A stretch of DNA of 64,000 nt from Vreelandella neptunia (GTDB taxonomy: Bacteria; Pseudomonadota; Gammaproteobacteria; Pseudomonadales; Halomonadaceae): contig NZ_CP140255.1 of the NCBI RefSeq assembly GCF_034479615.1, positions 1,922,001-1,986,000 on the forward strand. Reading direction: 5' to 3'. The notes under the pieces are model-generated. The model was not told where the DNA came from, searched no databases, and saw nothing but the letters and a program-made list of their open reading frames with translations. Both the position numbers and the translations under genes were made by a program. This document shows, piece by piece, positions 43,282-53,286 of the stretch. Each line of letters begins with the position of its first letter. Positions within the stretch are counted from its first letter, which is position 1.

Positions 43282-43375
43282 GGCAAAATGCTTTATCGCC
43301 TATACTGAATAGATTCACGACACTCATCGAGCCTGGTTCTGCCAGGCGTTGACGTATAACGGAAGCCTTTTTGAT

Positions 43376-44395
43376 ATGAGCTGGTTAGACAAGATCGTAC
43401 CCTCTATGGGTCGCATCCAGCGTAAAGACCGTCGCGCTAGCGTGCCCGACGGCCTCTGGCGTAAATGTCCCAAGTGCGAAGCGGTTCTCTACCTCCCTGA
43501 GCTAGAGAAACATAACAGCGTCTGTCCCAAGTGCGATCACCATCTGCGCTTGACTGCACGCAAACGCTTGGACTGGTTCTTGGATAAAGCAGGACGCGAA
43601 GAGATCGCGGCGGAAATCGAACCTAATGATCGGTTGAAGTTTCGCGACTCTAAAAAATACAAAGACCGCCTGACCGCGGCGCAAAAAGATACCGGCGAGA
43701 AAGATGCGCTGGTCGCTATGCGCGGTGAGTTGGACGGTTTGCCGGTGGTCGCCGTTGCCTTTGAGTTCACCTTTATGGGCGGCTCAATGGGGGCCGTAGT
43801 TGGCGAGAAGTTTGTTCGCGCCGCTACTCTGGCGCTGGAAGAGAATATCCCGCTGGTATGCTTTGCCGCCTCCGGTGGTGCCCGCATGCAGGAAGCGCTT
43901 TTCTCGTTGATGCAGATGGCTAAAACATCCGCCGCGCTTGAAAAGCTCAAACAAGCGGGTGTGCCGTATATTTCTGTGCTTACGGATCCCGTCTTCGGCG
44001 GTGTTTCAGCCTCACTAGCCATGTTGGGTGACTTGAATATTGCCGAACCCAATGCCTTGATTGGTTTTGCCGGCCCGCGGGTTATCGAGCAAACGGTGCG
44101 TGAAACCTTGCCAGAGGGGTTCCAGCGCAGCGAGTTTCTGCTTGAGCATGGTACTGTCGACATGATCGTTCATCGTCATGAAATGCGTGCCCGCGTGGGC
44201 AGCGTGCTGCGTAAGTTAACGCATCACGACGCAACCCCGGTGAGTTCGACCAATCCTGATGATGCTGAGGTTGTTGAGCCTATCGTTGAGGAAGATACCT
44301 TAGCGGAAACTGCTGACGTCACCTTTGAGAAGGTTGAAGCGCCCCAGAAGGACACCAGTACCGCTAAGAGTGATGACCATTCACGCAATGCCTGA
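43376..44395 (+). CDS. accD: Acetyl-CoA carboxylase carboxyltransferase subunit beta
   Basis: Transfers the carboxyl group from biotin to acetyl-CoA together with AccA. It is 339 aa. It starts [11 protein letters not shown]. The zinc ribbon has [15 protein letters not shown] then [10 protein letters not shown]. The crotonase-like core has [39 protein letters not shown] and [20 protein letters not shown]. The C-terminus has about 45 extra acidic/Lys-rich residues ([20 protein letters not shown]). ATG 43376 has GGAAG upstream and gives the family N-terminus. The order trpA–accD–folC is widely conserved. Confidence 0.96.
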   Translation: MSWLDKIVPSMGRIQRKDRRASVPDGLWRKCPKCEAVLYLPELEKHNSVCPKCDHHLRLTARKRLDWFLDKAGREEIAAEIEPNDRLKFRDSKKYKDRLTAAQKDTGEKDALVAMRGELDGLPVVAVAFEFTFMGGSMGAVVGEKFVRAATLALEENIPLVCFAASGGARMQEALFSLMQMAKTSAALEKLKQAGVPYISVLTDPVFGGVSASLAMLGDLNIAEPNALIGFAGPRVIEQTVRETLPEGFQRSEFLLEHGTVDMIVHRHEMRARVGSVLRKLTHHDATPVSSTNPDDAEVVEPIVEEDTLAETADVTFEKVEAPQKDTSTAKSDDHSRNA

Positions 44396-45731
44396 CTCTC
44401 TACAGACACCTTCTTTGCCGCTCTACTCTTTGCAGCAGTGGCTCCAGCATTTGGAAACGCTGCATCCGGTAGGGATAGATATGGGCCTGGAGCGGGTCTC
44501 GCAGGTTGCCAAGCGGATGGGGCTGCTTTCAAGCCCCATCGCCCCCCGGGTCATTACGGTAGCAGGCACCAATGGCAAGGGCTCAACCCTTGCCATGATT
44601 GATAGCGTTGCCCGTGCCCATGGTTGGCGAGTGGGTACCTACACCTCTCCCCATTTATTGCGCTACAACGAACGCGTTAAAATCGACGGCCAGGAAGCCG
44701 ACGATCAATTGCTGGTGCAAGGTTTTGAGCAGGTTGAGCGTGCGCGATTGCAAGGCGGTGAAATCAGTCTGACCTATTTTGAAGCGGGTACACTGTGCGG
44801 GCTGTGGTGCTTGGCCAATGCCAAGCTGGATCTTGCGGTCCTCGAAGTGGGGCTGGGTGGTCGCCTTGATGCAGTCAATATTATTGATGCGGACGTGGCC
44901 ATTGTTACCACTATTGCTCAGGATCACGCTAACTTTTTAGGCACCGATTTAACCCAGATTGGCCGCGAGAAAGCGGGTATTTTTCGGGCCAATCGACCCG
45001 CCGTGTTAGGCAGTCAAACCTTACCTTCCAGTGTGGCTGAATGTGCTCAGGTACTAGCAGCGCCTATGTTTGGTTTGGGCCAGCAATTTGCCCATAAGGC
45101 GATGGACTCTGAGCCTTCTCGATGGTGCTGGCAGGGGCAGCAGGTGGATGGGCAACGCATTGTAATTGATGACCTTCCCGAACCGGGGCTGCCTGTTGAT
45201 AACGCCGCCACTGCTTTGCAGGCGCTTGTGCTTGCAGGGCTTGGGTTAGAAGTGGCGCGCGTGCAAGCAGCGCTGAGTTCTGTGCAGTTGCCAGGGCGGT
45301 TGCAGTGGATTGGGCCTTGGTGCCTGGATGTGGGGCATAATCCTCATGCCGCCGAGTATGTCGTTCGCCACTTGCCGCGACCGCCGGAAGATGGCCGACA
45401 GTGGGGCCTTATCGGCATGTTGAATGATAAGGATATTGACGGTGTCATACAGGCGTTAGCGTCTCGTATTAGTGATTGGGTATGCGTTTCGCTGAGTGGG
45501 GAGCGAGGTTGCCAGGCAAGCGAGTTGTCGCAACGTATTATAGCTCAGGGAGGGCGAGTGCATTTTCGCGCTGATTCGCCGCAAGCTGGCGTCGATTGGC
45601 TCGCTAACGTGTTAACGCCCAATGATCGTGTCTTGGCCACCGGGTCGTTCTTTACAGTAGCGGCACTGTTAGCTCGGCCACTGCCAACAGGCGCTGTGTC
45701 GCTTGATGGAGACGGAAATGAAATACGGTAA
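44388..45731 (+). CDS. folC: Bifunctional dihydrofolate synthase/folylpolyglutamate synthase
   Basis: Adds glutamate to dihydropteroate and then to tetrahydrofolates. It is a Mur-ligase-fold enzyme of 447 aa. Motifs are [20 protein letters not shown], the P-loop [56 protein letters not shown] and [20 protein letters not shown]. The start is uncertain: ATG 44388 overlaps accD by 8 bp, and ATG 44373 would add five residues; neither has a good ribosome site. The next gene, dedD-like, overlaps its end by 14 bp. Confidence 0.95.
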   Translation: MPDSLQTPSLPLYSLQQWLQHLETLHPVGIDMGLERVSQVAKRMGLLSSPIAPRVITVAGTNGKGSTLAMIDSVARAHGWRVGTYTSPHLLRYNERVKIDGQEADDQLLVQGFEQVERARLQGGEISLTYFEAGTLCGLWCLANAKLDLAVLEVGLGGRLDAVNIIDADVAIVTTIAQDHANFLGTDLTQIGREKAGIFRANRPAVLGSQTLPSSVAECAQVLAAPMFGLGQQFAHKAMDSEPSRWCWQGQQVDGQRIVIDDLPEPGLPVDNAATALQALVLAGLGLEVARVQAALSSVQLPGRLQWIGPWCLDVGHNPHAAEYVVRHLPRPPEDGRQWGLIGMLNDKDIDGVIQALASRISDWVCVSLSGERGCQASELSQRIIAQGGRVHFRADSPQAGVDWLANVLTPNDRVLATGSFFTVAALLARPLPTGAVSLDGDGNEIR

Positions 45732-46452
45732 AACGGAACGCATTAGCGGTATTGTGATTCTACTCGCGCTACTGGCGATCTTTGTGCCGTGGTTAATGAG
45801 CGACCCCGCGCCTAGGGAAGAGCGTCCCCAGCCGAACTTTGTGATCGAGCAACCCGTTGAAGTGGAGCGCCGTGACGTTCCTGCACCGGAAAGGCCTTCA
45901 ACCATTGGCGAGCAGTCGCTATCGTCAGCGCCCCGTAATGAAGAGGGGGATATGCCTATTGACGTCGATCCGAGGTTACCGGAAACCGATCAAATTGCTG
46001 CTGCTAATCAGTCGTCCTCCAGTCCCGAGGCGGCGGGATCCAGTGAGCCCGATGAAGCTCCGTCAATCTCTGATAGTGACCCTATTGCTGACCTGATTGC
46101 CAGCAATAGTGGCAGCGCCCAAAGCAGCAGTGAAGACTCGTCGCAAAGCTCTTCACAGGACTCTTCACAACGTTCATCGCAAAGCTCCTCGTCTAGCTCT
46201 TCGCCCCCCGCCGCCAGCGCTCAGGGAGAGTGGGCGGTGCAAGTCGGCAGCTTTGGTGAGCCCGGCAATGCGCAGCGCCTTAGCGAGCAACTTTCGGGGG
46301 AGGGGTTTACTGTTTATCAGCGTGAGCGGGACAATAATATGACCACCGTCTTTGTGGGCCCTTATGCCACTTCTGAAGAGGGTGAGTCCGCCATGACCTC
46401 GATCAAAGAGCGAGCCAATGTGCAGGGCCTTCTTGTTCGGGTAAGAGACTAA
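45718..46452 (+). CDS. dedD: SPOR-domain protein, DedD-like
   Basis: Cell-division-associated inner-membrane protein whose SPOR domain binds denuded septal peptidoglycan. It is 244 aa. The N-terminal membrane helix is preceded by [11 protein letters not shown], the DedD signature. A long Ser/Gln/Asp-rich linker (SSEDSSQSSSQDSSQ type) spans about 125–165. The C-terminal SPOR domain has GEWAVQVGSFGEPGNAQRLS and TTVFVGPYATSEEGESAM. ATG 45718 has GGAG 6 nt upstream. The order folC–dedD–cvpA–purF is a conserved gammaproteobacterial cluster, which supports the name. Confidence 0.9.
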   Translation: MKYGKTERISGIVILLALLAIFVPWLMSDPAPREERPQPNFVIEQPVEVERRDVPAPERPSTIGEQSLSSAPRNEEGDMPIDVDPRLPETDQIAAANQSSSSPEAAGSSEPDEAPSISDSDPIADLIASNSGSAQSSSEDSSQSSSQDSSQRSSQSSSSSSSPPAASAQGEWAVQVGSFGEPGNAQRLSEQLSGEGFTVYQRERDNNMTTVFVGPYATSEEGESAMTSIKERANVQGLLVRVRD

Positions 46453-46455
46453 ACC

Positions 46456-47031
46456 ATGGCGTTAACATGGATTGATGCGGTTTTCTTGGCCGTGCTGGCG
46501 CTATCAATGCTAGCCGGATTCGTTAGAGGATTTGTTCGCGAAGCATTGGGTTTGGCAGCCTGGGTCGTTGCCTTAATGGTTGCCCGAGTACTTGCCGAAC
46601 CGGTGGCCGAACTGATGAGCGGGTTTATCGATAGCTTTGATGCCCGCCTGGTACTCGCTTTTATACTGGTGATTTTTGCCGTTATTTTGCTTTGCGGCAT
46701 AGTGATTCGCTTGGTGCATGCGGCGATTGAATGGGTGGGCATGGGGCTTTTGAACCGCGTGGCGGGGGCCGCTTTTGGCGTTGCCCGCGGAGCGGTTATT
46801 CTGCTTATTGCTACTGTATTGATTACCCTAACACCGCTGGCGGAACTGCAGGCGTGGCAACAAGCTGAGCTGCGCCCAACCTTTATTCAACTGCGCGATT
46901 GGGCGGTGAGCCAGTTAGATCAGTGGGATCGCGAGCTCCCAGAAGCGCCATCGTCGCTGCGCAACATCTCTCTACCTGAACTGCGTCTGCCCGGTGCGGC
47001 GGAGCGTGAGGTTATCCCAGCAGGTGATTGA
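46456..47031 (+). CDS. cvpA: CvpA family membrane protein
   Basis: Inner-membrane protein of about four helices; in E. coli it is needed for colicin V export, and in other bacteria for envelope stress tolerance. It is 191 aa. Typical stretches are WIDAVFLAVLALSMLAGFVR, GFVREALGLAAWVVALMVA and NRVAGAAFGVARGAVILLI. It starts 3 bp after dedD and lies 87 bp before purF, the conserved arrangement. Confidence 0.93.
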   Translation: MALTWIDAVFLAVLALSMLAGFVRGFVREALGLAAWVVALMVARVLAEPVAELMSGFIDSFDARLVLAFILVIFAVILLCGIVIRLVHAAIEWVGMGLLNRVAGAAFGVARGAVILLIATVLITLTPLAELQAWQQAELRPTFIQLRDWAVSQLDQWDRELPEAPSSLRNISLPELRLPGAAEREVIPAGD

Positions 47032-47118
47032 CCTGCTACTGAAGTCGATTCTACGAACGTTCGGGCTTTCTTAGGTATGTGACTTAGGTAAGCCATGGCA
47101 TTAAGCGAGGTAACGTGA

Positions 47119-48639
47119 ATGTGCGGTATAGTGGGCCTTCTGGGCAAGCAGGCGGTAAATCAGGGAATCTACGATGCCCTGACCGTACTTCAGCATCGTG
47201 GCCAGGACGCTGCCGGCATGATGACATGGAGCGAGGGACGCTTCCTACTGCGCAAGAGTAACGGCTTGGTACGTGATGTATTTCACACCCGCCATATGGC
47301 CCGCCTAAAAGGTAATCTAGGCATTGGTCACGTGCGTTACCCGACGGCAGGCTCTTCAAGTGAAGCCGAGTCACAGCCGTTCTATGTTAACTCTCCTTAC
47401 GGTATTGCGCTGGCGCATAATGGCAACCTGACCAACTCCGAGCAGTTGAAGCAGGAGCTGTTCTCTACCGACCTGCGTCATATTAATACCAGCTCCGATT
47501 CTGAAGTGCTGCTCAATGTCTTTGCTCACGAGCTGGGCAAACAGGGTTTGCACCTGGAAGCGGAAGATATCTTCGACGCCGTGCGTCGCGTTCACCGTCG
47601 CTGCAAGGGCGGTTATGCTGCTGTCGCGATTATTAACGGCTTCGGCATGGTGGCGTTCCGCGACCCCTTCGGTATTCGACCCGTGGTGTTTGGTACTCGC
47701 GAAGAGGAGAACGGGCAGGCGGTGATGATCGCCTCCGAGTCCGTTGCCTTGGACGTGGGCGGTTTTGAGCTTGAGCGCGACCTTTCACCTGGCGAAGCCA
47801 TCTTTGTCGATATTGAAGGCAATATTCATACTCAGGTATGTGCTGACCGTCCCGAGCTACGTTCGTGTATTTTTGAGCACGTTTATCTGGCGCGTCCCGA
47901 TTCGCTGCTGGATGGCGCCTATGTTTACGGCACCCGTATGCAAATGGGTCGCAAGCTGGGTGACCGCATCCTCAATGAGTGGCCGGATCACGATATCGAC
48001 GTGGTCATCCCGATCCCTGATACGTCGCGCACCTCCGCCCTTGAAATGGCGCAGCACCTCGGTGTGACCTACCGCGAAGGGTTCATGAAGAACCGCTATA
48101 TTGGCCGTACCTTTATTATGCCGGGGCAAACCCAGCGTAAAAAATCCGTACGCCAAAAGCTCAATGCTATAGACGTTGAGTTTAAGGGTAAAAATGTCCT
48201 GCTGGTGGACGACTCTATTGTGCGCGGCACGACCTGTAAGCAGATCATTCAAATGGCCCGCGATGCAGGCGCGCGTAAAGTTTATTTTGCTTCAGCAGCG
48301 CCCCCGGTGCGATTCCCTAACGTTTACGGCATCGATATGCCAGCGGCGTCTGAATTGATTGCCCATGGCCGTAGCGAAGAAGAAGTTGGGGATTTGATTG
48401 GCGCTGACCGTATCTTCTATCAAAACCTGGAAGATCTAAAAGCGGCCTGCCGCGAAGTGAATCCTGAAATGGAAGAGTTTGATTGCTCGGTGTTTGACGG
48501 CAACTACGTGACCGGTGATATCGACGACGCCTACCTGGCCGCCTTGGAAGCTAGCCGCAATGATTCCGCCAAGGATCAAAGCGCCGGTGACCATGCCCTG
48601 GTTGATATGCATAATCAGGACGATGACCTGGACGATTAG
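47119..48639 (+). CDS. purF: Amidophosphoribosyltransferase
   Basis: First committed step of purine synthesis (PRPP + glutamine). It is 506 aa. The N-terminal nucleophile Cys2 is in [20 protein letters not shown], so no propeptide is needed. [15 protein letters not shown] and the glutaminase core [20 protein letters not shown] follow. The PRPP-binding motif is [20 protein letters not shown]. The C-terminus is acidic (HNQDDDLDD). GAGGT precedes ATG 47119. It is followed 12 bp later by metZ. Confidence 0.97.
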   Translation: MCGIVGLLGKQAVNQGIYDALTVLQHRGQDAAGMMTWSEGRFLLRKSNGLVRDVFHTRHMARLKGNLGIGHVRYPTAGSSSEAESQPFYVNSPYGIALAHNGNLTNSEQLKQELFSTDLRHINTSSDSEVLLNVFAHELGKQGLHLEAEDIFDAVRRVHRRCKGGYAAVAIINGFGMVAFRDPFGIRPVVFGTREEENGQAVMIASESVALDVGGFELERDLSPGEAIFVDIEGNIHTQVCADRPELRSCIFEHVYLARPDSLLDGAYVYGTRMQMGRKLGDRILNEWPDHDIDVVIPIPDTSRTSALEMAQHLGVTYREGFMKNRYIGRTFIMPGQTQRKKSVRQKLNAIDVEFKGKNVLLVDDSIVRGTTCKQIIQMARDAGARKVYFASAAPPVRFPNVYGIDMPAASELIAHGRSEEEVGDLIGADRIFYQNLEDLKAACREVNPEMEEFDCSVFDGNYVTGDIDDAYLAALEASRNDSAKDQSAGDHALVDMHNQDDDLDD

Positions 48640-48651
48640 GAGAGAAGCCAT

Positions 48652-49860
48652 ATGCAGGATGATAATCACCAGGAAAGTCACCAGGATGAGTGGTCACTAG
48701 AGACGCTGGCGATTCGGGCTGGCCATCAGCGCACCTTCGAGCAGGAACACTCGGAGCCTATTTTTCCGACCTCAAGCTTTGTCTACGAAAGCGCTGCAGA
48801 AGCGGCGCGTAAATTTGGTGGGCAGGAGCCGGGCAACGTCTACTCGCGCTTTACCAACCCAACAGTGCATACCTTTGAGCGCCGTCTGGCGGCCCTTGAA
48901 GGCGGCGAGCGCTGTGTGGCCACCAGCTCGGGTATGTCCGCTATTCTCTCTACCGCGCTGGCGCTACTTTCAGCAGGGGATGAGATTGTTGCCTCCCGGT
49001 CACTGTTTGGTTCAACGGTTAGTCTGTTCGATAAGTACCTGGGTAAGTTTGGTATTACCACGCACTATGTGGAGCTCTCCAACATTTCAGCCTGGGAGGC
49101 GGCGATTACTCCAAAAACGCGGCTACTGTTTGCTGAAACACCCTCAAATCCGCTGTCAGAAATTGCTGATATTCCAGCGCTGGCAGCGTTGGCAAAGCGT
49201 CACGATGCGCTACTGGCGATAGATAACTGCTTTCTTACCCCGGCGCTCCAGCAGCCGCTGGCGCTAGGCGCCGATTTAGTGATCCACTCGGCGACCAAGT
49301 ACCTGGACGGCCAAGGCCGTGCAGTCGGTGGTGCCGTGGTAGGTAGCCATGCGCTGCTTGAAGAAGTGTTCGGCGTGGTGCGCACCTGCGGGCCTTGTCT
49401 GAGCCCCTTCAACGCGTGGATTTTTACCAAGGGCCTGGAAACCCTGTCGCTGCGCATGAAGGCCCACTGTGAAAATGCCTTGACTCTAGCGCGTTGGCTG
49501 GATGCCCACCCGGCTGTTAAGCATGTGTTTTATAGCGGCCTGGAGAATCATCCTCAGCACGCCTTGGCCAAACAGCAGCAGAAAGGGTTTGGCGCGGTGC
49601 TGGGTTTTGAAGTGAAAGGTGGGCAAGAGGGGGCGTGGCAGGTGATCGATGCAACCCGAATGCTTTCGATAACGGGTAACTTGGGTGACGTTAAATCCAC
49701 CATTACTCATCCGGCCACCACTACCCATGGGCGTTTGTCTGATGCTCAGAAAGATGCGGCGGGTATTGCGCCAGGGCTGATCCGCGTGGCGGTAGGGCTT
49801 GAGAGTCAGCAGGATATCCAGCGCGATCTTGCTCGTGGACTGGATGTTCTGGCTGGCTAA
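48652..49860 (+). CDS. metZ: O-succinylhomoserine sulfhydrylase
   Basis: PLP enzyme that makes homocysteine from O-succinylhomoserine and sulfide in methionine synthesis. It is 402 aa. Motifs are FPTSSFVYESAAEAARKFGG, YSRFTNPTVHTFERRLAALE, SSGMSAILSTALALLSAGDE and the PLP lysine in VIHSATKYLDGQGRAVGGAV. The pairing purF–metZ is typical of Pseudomonas and Halomonas and supports MetZ over cystathionine synthase. GGAGAG precedes ATG 48652. A strong terminator closes the operon. Confidence 0.93.
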   Translation: MQDDNHQESHQDEWSLETLAIRAGHQRTFEQEHSEPIFPTSSFVYESAAEAARKFGGQEPGNVYSRFTNPTVHTFERRLAALEGGERCVATSSGMSAILSTALALLSAGDEIVASRSLFGSTVSLFDKYLGKFGITTHYVELSNISAWEAAITPKTRLLFAETPSNPLSEIADIPALAALAKRHDALLAIDNCFLTPALQQPLALGADLVIHSATKYLDGQGRAVGGAVVGSHALLEEVFGVVRTCGPCLSPFNAWIFTKGLETLSLRMKAHCENALTLARWLDAHPAVKHVFYSGLENHPQHALAKQQQKGFGAVLGFEVKGGQEGAWQVIDATRMLSITGNLGDVKSTITHPATTTHGRLSDAQKDAAGIAPGLIRVAVGLESQQDIQRDLARGLDVLAG

Positions 49861-49888
49861 TTGATGTTAAGCAATCCTGTACAGTAAC

Positions 49889-49919
49889 GAAAACCCACCT
49901 TTGAAAGGTGGGTTTTTCG
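49889..49919 (+). terminator. Intrinsic terminator of the purF–metZ unit
   Basis: AAACCCACCTTT and AAAGGTGGGTTT form a stem of about 12 bp with a tiny G loop, followed by TTCG. It starts 29 bp after the metZ stop; the A-rich left and T-rich right sides would let it work in both directions. Confidence 0.9.
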
Positions 49920-49974
49920 TACTTTTGAAACCTAATGAGTCATATGCTGTGCAAACAAAGCACCCTTATTTGTT

Positions 49975-50253
49975 TTAAGAAGCGTTGCGGTGAGGCAGAT
50001 CTGACAGCGCAATCTGGTCTTCATTGCTGGAAGAGTGATTGATGTGAGAGCTCGGAGCAACAACGATGTTGTTCTTCGCATCGCCGTTGACCAATGGCAA
50101 ATCAGCTGGTGTCAGGTGCACGCTGTCAGTGCTGTAATTCGCTGAAGAGCTAGGCTGAGTAATCTGGTTAAGCTCGCCAGAACCCTGTTCAGCTAGAACG
50201 GCAGTAGAAGTCAATGTCATGGCAATAGCGGTGATAAGGGTCATTTTTTTCAT
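49975..50253 (-). CDS. Small secreted protein of unknown function
   Basis: A 92-aa protein that I do not recognise. A good signal peptide (MKKMTLITAIAMTLTSTAVL, cleavage near LAEQ) leads to about 70 polar residues, rich in Ser/Asn with two partial repeats of a Ser-Ser-(A/H/N)…(L/I)xxxDLP form (VHLTPADLP and IALSDLP). There are no cysteines. Predicted periplasmic or secreted. It is a single gene; the metZ terminator lies just beyond its end. Confidence 0.65.
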   Translation of the reverse strand: MKKMTLITAIAMTLTSTAVLAEQGSGELNQITQPSSSANYSTDSVHLTPADLPLVNGDAKNNIVVAPSSHINHSSSNEDQIALSDLPHRNAS

Positions 50254-50607
50254 GATTGGCGCTCTCTAATAGAAAGTTTATGTACCGTTTTTCGGTCATT
50301 TCTGGATGTCTTGTAGGACATGCGCTAATAGTAAGCGCGCAAACAAAATTATAAAATTGGTTATATTTGCTCTATTTATTCGATTTTATAGAATGGATTG
50401 ACTTTGACTTTTTAGAAAGGCGAACTGCGTAAAGGTTGTTATCGGGTTATTCAATGGTTTTTACGAATGAAATATCCTGCTTTTTTCAGCAGTTTTTATT
50501 AGCTTCTAGCGGTAAGGTTCTGGGCGTGGACGAATAGCGTAATCCAAGATCTGATAAGCGCGTTGGCTAAGTTGAAGCCGCTATAGATAAAAATGAGGAA
50601 TAGCACA
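50254..50607. other. Divergent intergenic region, AT-rich
   Basis: Between the small secreted protein (minus) and cytochrome b561 (plus). It is strongly AT-rich at 50340–50410 and should carry promoters both ways. Small dyads are present: ACCG-TTTTT-CGGT (50285–50297), ATGTC…GACAT (50307–50322, leader of the minus gene) and CTGCT…AGCAG near 50480. No gene is seen. Confidence 0.45.
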
Positions 50608-51180
50608 ATGTGGCGTAACAGTCGCACCGGTTGGGGATTGATTAGTATTCTGTTTCATTGGCTAAGCGCGCTGGCCATTATTGGTCTGTTTGTACTGGGC
50701 TGGTGGATGACTGACCTGGGCTATTATAACCCTTGGTATAATCAGGGGCCTTGGGTACACCGCTCGATTGGCATTTTGCTATTGTTGGCTACCTTTGCGC
50801 GTTTGGTATGGCGCTTCGTCCAGCCGACGCCTTTCGCCGAGGGTAGCCAATTAGAAACTATTGCGGCCCATCTCGGTCATATTGCGCTCTATGTGCTTTT
50901 ATTAGTCGTTATGGTGAGTGGCTATTTAATTTCTACTGCCGATGGTAGTGGCATTAGTGTGTTCGGTTGGTTTGAGGTGCCGGCGTTGCTATATGGCTTG
51001 CCCAATCAGGCAAGCCAAGCGGGCACCGTACACTGGTACAGCGCACTGGCACTAATGATCTTAGCTGCGGGCCACGCCCTTGCTGCTTTTAAGCATCATT
51101 GGCTAGGGCGGCACAAAACCTTGGTACGTATGCTAAACCCAGCGCACAGCCATGCTGGCAGTCACGATGCACCAAGATAA
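50608..51180 (+). CDS. Cytochrome b561-type membrane protein
   Basis: A 190-aa di-heme b-type cytochrome of the YodB/CybB family, with four membrane helices and conserved heme histidines. The histidines are in SILFHWLSALAIIGLFVLGW, WVHRSIGILLLLATFARLVW, AHLGHIALYVLLLVVMVSGY and VHWYSALALMILAAGHALAA. It probably moves electrons between quinol and a periplasmic partner; some members act as superoxide:quinone oxidoreductases. ATG 50608 is chosen because GAGGA lies 8 nt upstream. It is followed by yceI, a common pairing (CybB–YceI). Confidence 0.92.
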   Translation: MWRNSRTGWGLISILFHWLSALAIIGLFVLGWWMTDLGYYNPWYNQGPWVHRSIGILLLLATFARLVWRFVQPTPFAEGSQLETIAAHLGHIALYVLLLVVMVSGYLISTADGSGISVFGWFEVPALLYGLPNQASQAGTVHWYSALALMILAAGHALAAFKHHWLGRHKTLVRMLNPAHSHAGSHDAPR

Positions 51181-51273
51181 TAACGTTATCTGTATACAAG
51201 TTTTTCTAACCACTGCGGGTAAGATAATTGACTGCCCGCAGTGCCTATTAAGTAAAGCAAGGAGCAATTCAAT

Positions 51274-51858
51274 ATGTTCAAGAAGACCGCATTTGCATCC
51301 GCGATCGCCGCTGTAGCGCTGGTACCGTTGAGCCAAGCGCAGGCAGCTGATTATCAGATTGATACAGAAGGCCAGCACGCTTTTGTTCAGTTTAAAATTT
51401 CACACCTGGGCTTCTCCTATATTCTAGGCAGCTTTGAAGAGTTTGAAGGTCAGTTTGCCTACGATCCTGAAGATCTCGATGCATCTTCTGCTGAAATCGA
51501 AGTACAGGTGGATAGCCTGACCAGTAACCACGCAGAGCGCGATCGTCATATTCTGAGTGACGATTTCCTCAACGCCAGCGAATTTCCGACCGCTACCTTC
51601 ACATCAACAGGCTTTGAATCAACGGGCGATGATGAAGGTGTGCTGACCGGTGATCTGACCTTGCATGGCGAAACACAAGAAATTGAAATGCCGGTTAAAC
51701 TGATGGGTGAGGGTGATGACCCTTGGGGCAACTACCGCGCTGGTTTCGAAGGCAGCACCACGCTGACACTGGGTGACTACGGAATCGACATGAGTGATTT
51801 CCCTGAATCCATGCATGAGCTTGAGCTATACGTCACGTTTGAAGGTATTCGTCAGTAA
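51274..51858 (+). CDS. yceI: YceI family periplasmic protein
   Basis: A 194-aa lipocalin-like protein that binds polyisoprenoids such as ubiquinone-8 in homologues. The signal peptide ends at SQAQA. Next come YQIDTEGQHAFVQFKISHLG (DxxHSxVxF-like), FEGQFAYDPEDLDASSAEIE, DDFLNASEFPTATFTSTGFE and GDLTLHGETQEIEMPV. It lies 93 bp after cytochrome b561 and may share its quinone-linked role. Confidence 0.93.
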   Translation: MFKKTAFASAIAAVALVPLSQAQAADYQIDTEGQHAFVQFKISHLGFSYILGSFEEFEGQFAYDPEDLDASSAEIEVQVDSLTSNHAERDRHILSDDFLNASEFPTATFTSTGFESTGDDEGVLTGDLTLHGETQEIEMPVKLMGEGDDPWGNYRAGFEGSTTLTLGDYGIDMSDFPESMHELELYVTFEGIRQ

Positions 51859-51875
51859 AGAGTACTTTTAGTTAA

Positions 51876-51909
51876 GCGCCATCACCCCGCTAGGGGTGGT
51901 GGCGTTTTT
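51876..51909 (+). terminator. Intrinsic terminator after yceI
   Basis: CGCCATCACCCC and GGGGTGGTGGCG form a 12 bp stem (one T–G pair) around GCTA, followed by TTTTTGCG. It lies 18 bp past the yceI stop. Confidence 0.92.
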
Positions 51910-51939
51910 GCGTTTAAGGCGAATAAAAGGAGAGTTAGC

Positions 51940-53286
51940 TTGGCAATTGTGATGCAGCAACGCGAGTTGGCGATAACCCTATGGCGGCAAACCTGGCCAA
52001 TGGCTATCGGGGTTTTGGCGTTATTGGGTTTTCAACTTGTTGATAGCGCCTTTATTGCCCGTTTGGGGACTGCACAGCTAGCTGCACAGTCGTTCACCTT
52101 TCCGCTGTCATTTCTGATTATCGGCATTCAAGTGGGTATGGGGATTGCGATTGCCGCGCTGATTTCCCGGGCGCTAGGTGCAGGGGAAGGTGAGCGGGCG
52201 AGGCGCTTAAGTAGTTTGGTGTTAATGGCGGGCGGTGGCGTGATCGGCCTATTGGCGATCATATTGTGGCTATTTCATGTGCCCATTTTTCGACTGCTGG
52301 GTGCGGATGACACCACGCTCTCGTATATTTATATTTACTGGGGTCCTCAGCTTTTATCTGCATGGCTGGGTGCGCTGCTCTATTTTAGCTATAGCGTATT
52401 CCGCGCCCATGGGGATACCCGCTTGCCGGGCAAAATGATGGTGCTGAGCAGCCTTGTTAACCTTGTACTCGACCCTTTGCTGATTTTTGGGGTAGGCGAT
52501 TGGCAGGGCTGGGGATTGCCCGGTGCTGCCTGGGCAACTGCAATTGCTTTCTCTGTGGGGCTGTTGGTCACTACGCGTAAACTGCTAAAACGCCAGTGGG
52601 CGTCGCAGTTAGGGCTGTGGATAGAGGCGAAACAGTCGTGGCGGCCGTTTACAGGCATTGCCGCTCCCGCGATGGTCAGCCAATTGATGCCGCCCTTGGC
52701 GGCGATGCTGGCAATTTCCGTGGTGGCGGGCCTGGGCGAAAGTGAAGTAGCCGCCTGGGGGTTGGCGAGTCGTTTGGAAACACTCTCGCTGATGGTGATT
52801 CTAGCCATGACCATGTCGCTGCCACCTTGGTTAGGGCGCTGCTACGGCGCCGGTGATTGGGGGCAGATACAGCAGCTTATGCGCTTGGCGGTCAAGGTCG
52901 CGCTGGTTTGGCAGCTTAGTCTGGGCGTGTTGCTGGCCCTGGGGGCTCCCTGGCTAGCCATGGCTTTAGCGGGTAATCCTGAAGTACAAAACGAGCTGGC
53001 TCTGCTGATTCGCTTTCTGCTGCCTAGCTACGCCGCGCTGGGCGTTTGCATGCTAGTGGTCTCGGCGGGAAATGCCTTAGGTTGGCCGCTGCGAGCGATG
53101 CTGCTATCCAGCGCTCGGCTGTTTGTTTGCTATCTGCCCTGCCTCTGGTTGGGTTCACAGTTCTTCGGTTGGTGGGGGCTGGCGGCGGGCGCGGCCATAG
53201 GCAACCTGCTGGCGGGCTTGATGGCGTGGCAGGTCATGCGGCGTATTTTGTCCCGCCCGCATCGGCAGGCGGGATTCGTTAATTAA
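51940..53286 (+). CDS. MATE family efflux transporter
   Basis: A 448-aa inner-membrane drug/Na+ or H+ antiporter with 12 predicted helices in two halves. Motifs are WPMAIGVLALLGFQLVDSAF, IARLGTAQLAAQSFTFP, FSYSVFRAHGDTRLPGKMMV (the conserved PxRAxGDT-type loop) and LVNLVLDPLLIFGVGDWQGW. Start: AGGAG ends 7 nt before TTG 51940, so TTG is preferred over ATG 51952, which is 19 nt away. It converges on the permease gene, with a 4 bp overlap of the stop ends. Confidence 0.9.
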   Translation: MAIVMQQRELAITLWRQTWPMAIGVLALLGFQLVDSAFIARLGTAQLAAQSFTFPLSFLIIGIQVGMGIAIAALISRALGAGEGERARRLSSLVLMAGGGVIGLLAIILWLFHVPIFRLLGADDTTLSYIYIYWGPQLLSAWLGALLYFSYSVFRAHGDTRLPGKMMVLSSLVNLVLDPLLIFGVGDWQGWGLPGAAWATAIAFSVGLLVTTRKLLKRQWASQLGLWIEAKQSWRPFTGIAAPAMVSQLMPPLAAMLAISVVAGLGESEVAAWGLASRLETLSLMVILAMTMSLPPWLGRCYGAGDWGQIQQLMRLAVKVALVWQLSLGVLLALGAPWLAMALAGNPEVQNELALLIRFLLPSYAALGVCMLVVSAGNALGWPLRAMLLSSARLFVCYLPCLWLGSQFFGWWGLAAGAAIGNLLAGLMAWQVMRRILSRPHRQAGFVN